The position numbers and the translations under genes are program-made. From Bacteroidales bacterium (GTDB taxonomy: Bacteria > Bacteroidota > Bacteroidia > Bacteroidales > Paludibacteraceae): 8,750 nt of DNA. Where the stretch lies: NCBI GenBank assembly GCA_900767385.1, contig CAAFYY010000015.1, positions 1-8,750 of the forward strand, given 5' to 3'. Within the stretch, counting starts at the first letter, position 1. Every line of letters begins with the position of its first letter. Below the pieces are notes generated by a model. That model had not been told where the DNA came from. It searched no databases and saw nothing but the letters and a program-made list of their open reading frames with translations. Shown here in pieces: positions 1 to 6,477 of the stretch.

Positions 1-1458
1 CGCGTAGACTATGCTTCTGGCACCGTTGAGAACCTCAAGGCTATGGTGGATGCCGGCATGAACGGTATGACCATGCCAAGAAAATACAATGGCTTGAACT
101 TCCCAATCATGCCTTATACCATGTGCGCAGAAATCGTGGCTATCGCTGACGCAGGCTTCGGCAACATCTGGTCTTTGCAAGACTGTATCGAGACTCTCTA
201 CGAGTTCGGCAACGAAGATCAACACGCCCGCTTCATCCCACGCATCTGCGCTGGCGAAACCATGTCTATGGACTTGACCGAACCAGACGCTGGCTCTGAC
301 CTCCAGTCTGTAATGCTCAAGGCTACTTACAGCGAAGAGGAAGGTTGCTGGTTGCTCAACGGTGTAAAACGCTTCATCACCAACGGTGACGCTGACATCC
401 ACCTCGTTTTGGCACGTTCTGAGGAAGGCACCAAAGACGGTCGTGGCTTGTCTATGTTCATCTATGACAAACGTCAAGGTGGTGTGAATGTTCGCCGTAT
501 CGAGAACAAACTCGGTATCCACGGTTCACCAACTTGTGAGTTGGTTTACAAAAACGCTAAAGCAGAGCTCTGTGGCGAGCGTCGTCTCGGCTTGATCAAA
601 TATGTGATGGCTTTGATGAACGGTGCACGTCTCGGTATCGCCGCTCAATCAGTAGGCTTGAGCCAGGCTGCTTACAACGAAGCACTCGCTTACGCTAAAG
701 ACCGTAAACAATTCGGCAAAGAGATTATCAACTTCCCAGCCGTTTACGATATGATCGCTACCATCAAGGCTAAACTTGATGCAGGTCGTGCTCTCCTTTA
801 TCAGACAGCTCGTTACGTTGATATCTATAAAGCTCTCGAGGATATCTCTCGCGAACGCAAACTCACTCCAGAGGAGCGCAACGAGATGAAGAAATACTCA
901 AAATTGGCAGACAGCTTCACTCCATTGGCAAAAGGTATGAACTCTGAGTTCGCCAACCAAAACGCTTACGACTGTATCCAGGTTCATGGCGGTTCTGGTT
1001 TCATGCTCGAGTATGCTTGCCAACGCATCTATCGCGACGCTCGTATCACCTCAATCTATGAGGGTACAACCCAGCTCCAAACTGTTGCTGCTATCCGTTA
1101 CGTAACCAATGGCTCTTACCTCGCTACTATCCGCGACTTCGAGACTATCGCTTGCGACGCAAAATATGCTTCAGTAATGGACCGCTTGAAAGCTATGGCT
1201 GTTAAGTTTGAAGCTTGCACCAACCTCGTGAAAGAGGCTGACAACACCGAGTTGCACGACTTGGTTGCTCGTCGCTTGATGGAAATGGCTGCTTATCTTG
1301 TAATGGGTCACCTCTTGTTGCAAGACACCAACCGCGCTCCAGAACTCTTCGAGAAATCTCTCCGCGTATTCATCAACTATGCAGAGTGTGAGGTTGAGAA
1401 ACATAACAACTTTATTATGCACTTTGACGCAAGTCAAATCGAGAATTACAAAGCATAA
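1..1458 (+). CDS. Acyl-CoA dehydrogenase family protein (5' end missing)
   Basis: This is an FAD-dependent acyl-CoA dehydrogenase, which oxidises an acyl-CoA to the enoyl-CoA and passes electrons to an electron-transfer flavoprotein. The frame is open from base 1, so the ATG at 43 is an internal methionine and 485 residues are visible; the N-terminal part lies outside the window. In visible numbering, TEPDAGSD at residues 93-100 is the family signature in the middle beta domain. RKQFGK (about 232-237) and QVHGGSGF begin and fill the C-terminal helical domain. IYEGTTQLQ carries the usual catalytic glutamate at residue 354. About 115 residues follow this motif, longer than short-chain dehydrogenases such as MCAD, so an extra C-terminal helical region is likely. 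Codon use is strongly biased (AAC, CTC, CGT/CGC), suggesting high expression. The natural substrate cannot be read from the sequence. In related anaerobes such genes often sit beside etfBA; that would be upstream, out of view. Confidence 0.93.
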   Translation, partial: RVDYASGTVENLKAMVDAGMNGMTMPRKYNGLNFPIMPYTMCAEIVAIADAGFGNIWSLQDCIETLYEFGNEDQHARFIPRICAGETMSMDLTEPDAGSDLQSVMLKATYSEEEGCWLLNGVKRFITNGDADIHLVLARSEEGTKDGRGLSMFIYDKRQGGVNVRRIENKLGIHGSPTCELVYKNAKAELCGERRLGLIKYVMALMNGARLGIAAQSVGLSQAAYNEALAYAKDRKQFGKEIINFPAVYDMIATIKAKLDAGRALLYQTARYVDIYKALEDISRERKLTPEERNEMKKYSKLADSFTPLAKGMNSEFANQNAYDCIQVHGGSGFMLEYACQRIYRDARITSIYEGTTQLQTVAAIRYVTNGSYLATIRDFETIACDAKYASVMDRLKAMAVKFEACTNLVKEADNTELHDLVARRLMEMAAYLVMGHLLLQDTNRAPELFEKSLRVFINYAECEVEKHNNFIMHFDASQIENYKA

Positions 1459-1472
1459 GCTTTTATCATAAA

Positions 1473-1517
1473 CATAGCGATTCCGGGTTACAATATTTTT
1501 AGCCCGGAATCGTTATG
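1473..1517 (+). terminator. Strong 18-bp hairpin, probable transcription terminator
   Basis: Starting 15 bases after the acyl-CoA dehydrogenase stop codon, positions 1473-1490 pair with 1500-1517 over 18 bp with two G-U wobbles around a 9-base loop (1491-1499). The core CGATTCCGGG / CCCGGAATCG is perfect. No T-tract follows the stem; the T-run (1496-1500) is in the loop and the start of the descending arm. It is therefore not a textbook intrinsic terminator, though position and stability fit a terminator or an mRNA 3' end stabiliser. Confidence 0.65.
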
Positions 1518-1762
1518 GTTAATGATACCGTAAGGACAAACAAGATAGAACTCCGATTTCTACCACTTGGTAAGTCATTCTTTGAAAGGGTTTTCCGTGA
1601 TGATTTAATGGATTTCCCGTTTTTACTTTAAACAGATGTTTCGGATTCGTCTGTTGATAAGAGATAATCCGAGATGACCTTCTCTTGGCTATCCGTAAGT
1701 GTCCGGATGACCATTTAATTGTAGACAATAAAGGCTATAAAAGCATAAATATATACATTGTG
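1518..1762 (+). other. Non-coding intergenic region / leader of the outer membrane protein gene
   Basis: About 245 bases lie between the hairpin and the chosen start of the next gene. No convincing protein is encoded on either strand; short open frames here lack family resemblance. No good TTTG-N19-21-TAnnTTTG promoter was found by eye, although the acyl-CoA dehydrogenase hairpin implies that a promoter for the downstream block should be here. The part from 1631 to 1708 is dense in complementary segments and is listed separately. The last 30 bases before the start codon are A/T-rich, as usual for Bacteroidota translation starts. Confidence 0.6.
1631..1672 (+). promoter_or_regulatory. Candidate H-type RNA pseudoknot in the leader
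   Basis: AACAGATG (1631-1638) pairs with CGTCTGTT (1648-1655): 8 bp with one wobble. TCGGATT (1641-1647), which lies in that hairpin's loop, pairs perfectly with AATCCGA (1666-1672): 7 bp. The linkers are 2 bases (TT), 0 bases and 10 bases (GATAAGAGAT, purine-rich). These lengths fit a canonical H-type pseudoknot: a 1-2 base loop across a 6-7 bp stem, and a longer A-rich loop across the other. It sits 91 bases before the outer membrane protein start codon. I do not recognise it as a known riboswitch class, and function is inferred from structure alone. Confidence 0.3.
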
Positions 1763-3025
1763 ATGAAAAAGGTTCTCCTGATGATATGTGTGTTGTTTGC
1801 TACGGCAACACTAGGTATCCAGGCTCAAAATAATACCAATTCGCCTTACACACGATTTGGTTATGGTCAGCTCCATGATGGTGCTTTTGGTCGCAGCCAA
1901 GCCATGGGTGGAGTCTCTATCGGCATGAGAAGCAAGGGTAACGTCAACCCTGTCAACCCTGCTGCCTATTCTTGCATTGACAGTACGAGTTTCCTTTTTG
2001 ATATGGGTGTGTCTGGATTGCTTGCCAACTTCTCTTCTGGCGACAGCCATCGCAATACCTTTACGGGCAATCTGGAATATGTTGCCTTACAGTTCCCTAT
2101 CGGAAAATGGATGGGCATGAGTATCGGCATGTTGCCATACTCATTTGTCGGCTACTCCTATGGATTCAAGGATTCCGTACAGATTCAGAATCCAATCAAC
2201 GACAGCGTATTCCTTCGCAACGAGAGAAGCTTCGCCGGAAACGGTGGCATCAGTCAAGCCTATCTTGGTCTCTCGTTCAACCTCTGGAAGCGTGTCTCTT
2301 TGGGTGCCAACTTCTATTACCTCTTCGGTAACATCGACCACCTTCGTTATGAAAACAAGACCTCTACAGAAGGCACTGTGCTCTATAGCACTACTTCCAA
2401 GAGTAATATGCACGTCAGAAGTTTTAATACGCGTTTCGGTATCCAGTATCATCAGCCAATCGGAAAGACCGACGAACTGATTTTCGGTGCCATCTACGAG
2501 TATAAGTCAAAACTTCATAATACGTTAGACATCACATCTATTGCTGCGGATACCGTTACCACAAGCAATGCCTATGACTTCCAGTTGCCATCTGTTTATG
2601 GTGGTGGCGTCTCTTATATGCACGATGGCCGTCTGACTGTAGGTGTTGATTTCCTCTGGCAAGATTTCGCTAAAGCAAAATACTATGGAGCAGTTGACTC
2701 GCTCCACAACCGTATGAAGGTCTCTGTCGGCGCCGAATATATCCACGATCCAATGGGTCAGAAATATATCGATCATATGATGTGGCGTCTTGGCGCAAAC
2801 TACACCTCCTCATATATCAATGTGAATGGCGTGAATACCAATGATATCAGCATTACCTGTGGTGTTGGTTTCCCTTTGAGGACAATCAAATCTATCGTCA
2901 ATTTCAATTTTGAGTATGGACACATCGGTTCGCAAGCCTCTAACATGCTTCGTGAACAGTATTTTAAGTTTGGCTTGAACATCTCTATCAACGAAAACTG
3001 GTTCTTCAAGCAGACAATTAAGTAG
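1763..3025 (+). CDS. Outer membrane beta-barrel protein (FadL/OMPP1-like)
   Basis: A 420-residue secreted protein predicted to form a beta-barrel in the outer membrane. I chose the ATG at 1763 because it gives a clean signal peptide: MKK, a hydrophobic core (residues 4-19) and a likely cleavage after IQA (A21/Q22). The open frame reaches back to an ATG at 1685, but that would put 26 unrelated, partly charged residues before the signal peptide. The mature protein starts NNTNSPYTRFGYG and contains AMGGVSIGM and NPVNPAAYS, the type of N-terminal segment seen in Bacteroidota FadL/OMPP1-like barrels. The rest alternates polar and hydrophobic/aromatic residues with many G-x-x-Y/F patterns, as expected for transmembrane strands, and the last strand ends near NENWFFK. 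Neighbouring genes encode LPS export and a periplasmic foldase. No substrate can be assigned; transport of hydrophobic compounds is only a family-level guess. It could also be a structural or assembly barrel. Confidence 0.8.
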   Translation: MKKVLLMICVLFATATLGIQAQNNTNSPYTRFGYGQLHDGAFGRSQAMGGVSIGMRSKGNVNPVNPAAYSCIDSTSFLFDMGVSGLLANFSSGDSHRNTFTGNLEYVALQFPIGKWMGMSIGMLPYSFVGYSYGFKDSVQIQNPINDSVFLRNERSFAGNGGISQAYLGLSFNLWKRVSLGANFYYLFGNIDHLRYENKTSTEGTVLYSTTSKSNMHVRSFNTRFGIQYHQPIGKTDELIFGAIYEYKSKLHNTLDITSIAADTVTTSNAYDFQLPSVYGGGVSYMHDGRLTVGVDFLWQDFAKAKYYGAVDSLHNRMKVSVGAEYIHDPMGQKYIDHMMWRLGANYTSSYINVNGVNTNDISITCGVGFPLRTIKSIVNFNFEYGHIGSQASNMLREQYFKFGLNISINENWFFKQTIK

Positions 3026-3094
3026 GGGAGGGTTAAACCTTGCTTTGGTTATTGAATCAAATTCACAAAAGAAAATAATAAACTTATAGATTAT

Positions 3095-4462
3095 ATGATT
3101 GCAAAACGTTTTTTGGTAATGGCACTCTGTGCAGTAGTTGCTGGTACGGGTGTTGTCAAAGCTTCTGAAAGGAAGAAAAAGACTGCTGAAGTTGTGACTG
3201 AAGCACCTAAAGAGGTGGATATGGAACAGTGCAACATCAATATGAGTCTCTTCTACGAAGCTGCAAAGAATAGAAACTATGTTGACGCTATCCAACCTTG
3301 GAAAGAGGTTTACAGAGATTGTCCACAATTGTCAAAGGCTATCTACTCCTATGGCGTACGTATCCTCACTTGGCAGATTGAGCAAGAGACCGATGCTGCA
3401 AAGAAAGAGGCTTTGGTTAACGATTTGATGAAACTCTATGACGATCAGGTAAAATACTTTGGTAATGATGTGAAGACTCCAACACCCGCCATCATGGCTT
3501 GGAAAGCACATTATTCATTGATCTATCGCCCAAACGATCTTGAAACACCATACGCATGGCTCCAAGAGAGCATTAAGGCTCTTGACCTCGCTGCCGAACC
3601 AAGTTTCCTTCAGAACTTCGTAGGCACCTCGTTTAAGAGATATGATTCCCAAAAGGCTGACGTTGAGACGTTCATCAACGACTATATGGAAGCGGTTCGC
3701 ATCTGTGATGCTAACTCTAAAGACTCTACCAACAAACTTGCTGGCAACTATGCAGAGTTGCGTCAGATGTTGGATGCACTCTTCGTTCAGTCTGGCGCTG
3801 CCGATTGCGAAGGTCTTGAGAAAATCTACAAAGAGAAAGTTGAAGAGCATAAGGCTGACCTTGACTACTTGAAGACCGTGATCCGTTTCTTCAAACGTCT
3901 CCGCTGCAGCGAGTCTGATGTCTTCTTTGCTGCCTCAAAATATGCTCACGCTATCTCTCCAACCTATGAGTCTGCCAATGGTCTCGGTGCGATGTACTAC
4001 AAAGAAGGCTCATACAGCAAAGCAGTCTCAATGTTTGAGGAAGCTGCTAAGATGGCCACAGAAAAAGAAGACAAGGCTGATGCTTACTTCAAGATGGCTC
4101 AAATCTATACCAGCAGCTTGAAGAATTATAGCAGCGGCTACTCATATGCGCAACGCGTTCTTGAGATTGAACCAAACAACGGCCAGGCTTATATCCTTAT
4201 CGCCATGTGCTACGCCGGTACTACCGTATCCGACGACCCAATCCTCAACCGCGCTCGTTTCTGGGTGGCTGTAGATATGCTCCAGAAAGCTAAGAGCGTT
4301 GACGCTTCTTGCACAGAGGCTGCCAACAGACTCATTGGCTCTTACTCAGCCAACTTCCCTAAGAAAGACGAAGTCTTCATGCACCCTGAGTTGAAGATCG
4401 GCGGTTCATATACCGTAGGTGGCTGGATTGGCCGTACAACAACCGTCCGTGCGAGAAACTAA
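3095..4462 (+). CDS. Secreted tetratricopeptide repeat (TPR) protein
   Basis: A 455-residue protein with an N-terminal signal peptide (hydrophobic residues 6-21, likely cleavage after VKA at residue 23), so it is periplasmic or attached to the outer membrane from the periplasmic side. A short charged linker (ERKKKTAEVVTEAPKE) precedes an almost wholly helical body. Clear TPR-type helix pairs occur at about residues 293-322 (GAMYYKEGSYSKAVSMFEEA) and 328-363 (ADAYFKMAQIY ... LEIEPNN), with more diverged repeats earlier, for example around 55-75 (EAAKNRNYVDAIQPWKEVY). TPR arrays are protein-binding scaffolds; no catalytic motif is visible. The C-terminus (GGSYTVGGWIGRTTTVRARN) is not TPR-like and may be a short beta extension. 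The gene follows the barrel gene after 69 bases with no terminator, and lptC starts 9 bases after its stop codon, so joint expression and an envelope role are likely. The specific partner is unknown. Confidence 0.85.
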   Translation: MIAKRFLVMALCAVVAGTGVVKASERKKKTAEVVTEAPKEVDMEQCNINMSLFYEAAKNRNYVDAIQPWKEVYRDCPQLSKAIYSYGVRILTWQIEQETDAAKKEALVNDLMKLYDDQVKYFGNDVKTPTPAIMAWKAHYSLIYRPNDLETPYAWLQESIKALDLAAEPSFLQNFVGTSFKRYDSQKADVETFINDYMEAVRICDANSKDSTNKLAGNYAELRQMLDALFVQSGAADCEGLEKIYKEKVEEHKADLDYLKTVIRFFKRLRCSESDVFFAASKYAHAISPTYESANGLGAMYYKEGSYSKAVSMFEEAAKMATEKEDKADAYFKMAQIYTSSLKNYSSGYSYAQRVLEIEPNNGQAYILIAMCYAGTTVSDDPILNRARFWVAVDMLQKAKSVDASCTEAANRLIGSYSANFPKKDEVFMHPELKIGGSYTVGGWIGRTTTVRARN

Positions 4463-4471
4463 TCTGCCTCA

Positions 4472-5071
4472 ATGGCATTAGAATCCAATAACAATAGTAT
4501 AAAAAGTGTAGCAACCATCGTGCTGGTGGTTGCTATGCTTTTTTGTTTTGATTCGTGCAGAAAGAAAGTACACGAATACACCGATTCCGTAGAAGACCGA
4601 GCGCTGACTCCGACACTCCGCGCAGTGGATGTGATGACCACGGTCTCCGACTCCGGAATCACCCGTTATCGTCTGACTACTCCGCTGTGGGAAATCTACG
4701 AACACGCCCAGGAACCGTATTGGTCTTTTTCCAAAGGACTGCATTTTGACCGTTTTGACCCAAGTTACAACGTCGATGCACAAATAGACTGCGACCAAGC
4801 GACTTTCTGGAGCGAAAAGAAACTATGGTATCTCAAAGGTAATGTGAAATGTACAAACCTTGACGGGGAACGCTTTGAGACACCAGAACTTTATTGGGAT
4901 CAGGATCAGGAACGAATCTATTCCGATTCCACGATTGTGATTTATCGCGACAATCTGAAAATCACAGGCAAAGGGTTTGAATCCAATCAAACACTCACCA
5001 ACTATAGAATACTGCTTCCTCAAGGTATCATTCCGGTCAATACTGAAGAGGATCAAGATATCTCCGAATAA
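4472..5071 (+). CDS. lptC: LPS export ABC transporter periplasmic protein LptC
   Basis: LptC links the inner membrane LptBFG transporter to the LptA bridge and passes LPS across the periplasm. This 199-residue protein matches the family size. Residues 11-28 are hydrophobic and end in FCFDSC with Cys29, suggesting a lipoprotein signal rather than the uncleaved transmembrane helix of E. coli LptC. The lipobox is loose, with Asp at -2 and Phe at -3. The following 170 residues show the LptC/OstA-like beta-jellyroll pattern: TRYRLTTPLWEIYEH, a YWSFSKGLHFDRFD stretch, DQATFWSEKKLWYLKGNVKCTN, a TPELYWD strand, then IYSDSTIVIYRDN and ITGKGFESNQTLTNYRI. The alternation of short strands with the 'LKGNVKCTNLDGERFETPELYWD' region (positions about 4831-4902) is characteristic. 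The start at 4472 is 9 bases after the TPR stop, and the stop is 2 bases before the transporter gene, so translation is probably coupled. Assignment is by remembered family pattern, not by a search. Confidence 0.85.
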   Translation: MALESNNNSIKSVATIVLVVAMLFCFDSCRKKVHEYTDSVEDRALTPTLRAVDVMTTVSDSGITRYRLTTPLWEIYEHAQEPYWSFSKGLHFDRFDPSYNVDAQIDCDQATFWSEKKLWYLKGNVKCTNLDGERFETPELYWDQDQERIYSDSTIVIYRDNLKITGKGFESNQTLTNYRILLPQGIIPVNTEEDQDISE

Positions 5072-5073
5072 CA

Positions 5074-6333
5074 TTGAATATATATATAGTCATAGTCATT
5101 GCCCTGCTTCTCTCTGCCTTCTTCTCGGGTATGGAGATTGCCTTTGTATCCTCCAGTAAACTGCGCTTTGAGTTGGACAACCAAAAGAAGGGACTATTAG
5201 CAAGGATTCTCTCGCTGTTCTATAACCATCGCGACCACTTCATTACGACCATGGTAGTCGGAAACAACATCGTATTGGTTGTTTACAGTATGAAGATGGC
5301 CGACCTCTTGGAACCATATCTCAATCTCCTCCATTTGAGTTCGGTTCTTATGGTTCTCATTCAGACTCTCGTGGCCACCATCATCGTCTTGTTCTTTGGC
5401 GAGTTTATCCCTAAAACCGTATTTAGAGGCAATCCGAATCAATGGATTAAAGTGTTCTCTCCACTTTTGTCATTGTTTTATATTGTCTTATACCCTCTGT
5501 CAAAGTTGACTACGCTGATTTCCAATCTCCTGTTGAAATTGTTTCATATCAAACAGAAGGAAAAGAAGACCGAACTCAATAAGGTTGACTTGGATTATCT
5601 TGTGACTGATAGCCTTGAACAAGCCACCTCACCTGATGAGATTGACAATGATGTGCGCATCTTCCACAATGCACTGGACTTCTCGGAAGTCAAACTTCGC
5701 GATTGCATCGTTCCGCGAACAGAAATCGTGGCGTTGGATGTAGAGACCGCTTCCATCGATGATCTGAAAGAGGCGTTCATCAACACAGGCTTCTCCAAAA
5801 TCTTGATATATAGCGAGAATGTTGACAATATCATTGGCTACTTCCACTCTTCCGACCTCTTCCGTCATCCTACGGATTGGCGAGAGCACATCCGTAAACT
5901 TCCTGTTGTTCCGGAAACTATGGCGGCAAGCAAACTGATGGATACCTTTATGAAGGAGAAGAAGAGTATCGCTGTCGTTGTTGATGAATTTGGTGGAACG
6001 GCGGGCATCGTTTCTTTGGAAGATATCATGGAGGAAATCTTTGGGGAGATTGAAGACGAACATGATACAGTCAATGTAGTGATGAGAAAAATCTCGGATA
6101 AGGAATATATGTTGAGCGGACGTGCTGAGATCGACGCCATCAATCAAACTCTCGAGCTTGATTTGCCCGAATCTGACGACTATATGACTGTTGCCGGTAT
6201 GATTCTTCACTACTACGAGAAATTCCCAAAACTCAATGATATCATCACCATCGATTATTGGCAATTCAAAGTTCTTCAGGCCACTAACAATCGCATTGAA
6301 ATGGTCAAACTGACCCTATTAGAGAAACACTAA
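5074..6333 (+). CDS. CNNM/CorC-family membrane transporter with CBS domains (hemolysin-related)
   Basis: A 419-residue inner membrane protein of the CNNM/CorC family, whose characterised members export Mg2+ (sodium-coupled in studied cases). Domain order is complete. The DUF21 membrane domain spans about residues 1-150, with the first helix at 2-18, FSGMEIAF (17-24), VGNN (62-65) and the signature GEFIPK (109-114). A CBS pair follows: VPRTEIVALDV from residue 213, and KKSIAVVVDEFGGTAGIVSLEDIMEE with D304-G311. The CorC/HlyC C-terminal domain occupies about 335-415 (LSGRAEIDAINQTL to the end). The only sensible start is a TTG at 5074, because the frame has an upstream stop at 5044 and the next ATG lies inside the DUF21 core. 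It begins 2 bases after the lptC stop, consistent with coupling. The Bacteroidota gliding protein GldE is a relative, so this family label should not be read as proof of hemolysis. Confidence 0.92.
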   Translation: MNIYIVIVIALLLSAFFSGMEIAFVSSSKLRFELDNQKKGLLARILSLFYNHRDHFITTMVVGNNIVLVVYSMKMADLLEPYLNLLHLSSVLMVLIQTLVATIIVLFFGEFIPKTVFRGNPNQWIKVFSPLLSLFYIVLYPLSKLTTLISNLLLKLFHIKQKEKKTELNKVDLDYLVTDSLEQATSPDEIDNDVRIFHNALDFSEVKLRDCIVPRTEIVALDVETASIDDLKEAFINTGFSKILIYSENVDNIIGYFHSSDLFRHPTDWREHIRKLPVVPETMAASKLMDTFMKEKKSIAVVVDEFGGTAGIVSLEDIMEEIFGEIEDEHDTVNVVMRKISDKEYMLSGRAEIDAINQTLELDLPESDDYMTVAGMILHYYEKFPKLNDIITIDYWQFKVLQATNNRIEMVKLTLLEKH

Positions 6334-6334
6334 A

Positions 6335-6353
6335 CGACTTGTAAAAAAAGTCG
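6335..6353 (+). repeat. Small hairpin after the transporter gene
   Basis: CGACTT (6335-6340) and AAGTCG (6348-6353) form a perfect 6-bp stem around a 7-base A-rich loop, immediately after the stop codon at 6331-6333. What follows is CTAAAAATGG rather than a T-tract, so it is a poor intrinsic terminator on the + strand. The same left arm can instead pair with a second AAGTCG at 6395-6400. Confidence 0.35.
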
Positions 6354-6369
6354 CTAAAAATGGTCTAAA

Positions 6370-6396
6370 TTACAAAGGAAAATGCTACATTTGTAA
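6370..6396. repeat. Inverted repeat overlapping the ppiD promoter element
   Basis: TTACAAA (6370-6376) and TTTGTAA (6390-6396) are perfect 7-bp inverted arms separated by 13 bases. The right arm includes the TTTG of the putative -7 element, so a dimeric regulator bound here would overlap RNA polymerase. This is an operator candidate from geometry only; chance cannot be excluded in A/T-rich DNA. Confidence 0.35.
6386..6393 (+). promoter_or_regulatory. Bacteroidetes-type -7 promoter element for ppiD
   Basis: TACATTTG is an exact match to the TAnnTTTG -7 consensus of the Bacteroidota primary sigma factor. It lies 84 bases before the ppiD start codon and would start transcription near 6400, giving a leader of about 78 bases. 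No TTTG is present 19-21 bases upstream, so the -33 half is weak or absent. That may mean activator dependence or modest basal strength. Confidence 0.55.
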
Positions 6397-6477
6397 GTCG
6401 TTAGGAACTGCATTTATGTGTTGCTCCTGATGATATTAATTATTTGAAAATAAACACAATAAGTATAAGCACATAAA

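Noticed and set aside
1515..1631. A 38-codon + strand frame (MVNDTVRTNKIELRF...) between the hairpin and the leader
   Set aside because: Its ATG lies inside the terminator stem, no family resemblance is visible, and a chance frame this short is expected. It overlaps a 69-codon frame on the - strand that also looks random.
1685..1762. Longer N-terminus for the outer membrane protein starting at 1685
   Set aside because: It would bury a classic signal peptide behind 26 residues, and the stretch overlaps the structured leader.
1751..1766. TACATTG just before the barrel start as a -7 promoter element
   Set aside because: It lacks one T of TAnnTTTG, has no -33 partner and would give a leaderless message.
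3026..3094. Possible separate promoter or terminator between the barrel and TPR genes
   Set aside because: A TTTG at 3044-3047 has no TAnnTTTG at the right distance, and only 4-5 bp inverted repeats are present (e.g. TGAAT-CAA-ATTCA).
2810..3328. 172-codon - strand frame across the barrel/TPR gene junction
   Set aside because: It is antisense to two genes with clear signal peptides and family features; its composition is low-complexity and Phe/His/Ile-rich, as expected of a shadow frame.
5629..6264. 211-codon - strand frame opposite the CNNM transporter gene
   Set aside because: It mirrors the CBS and CorC/HlyC coding region, and the + strand protein has unambiguous motifs throughout.
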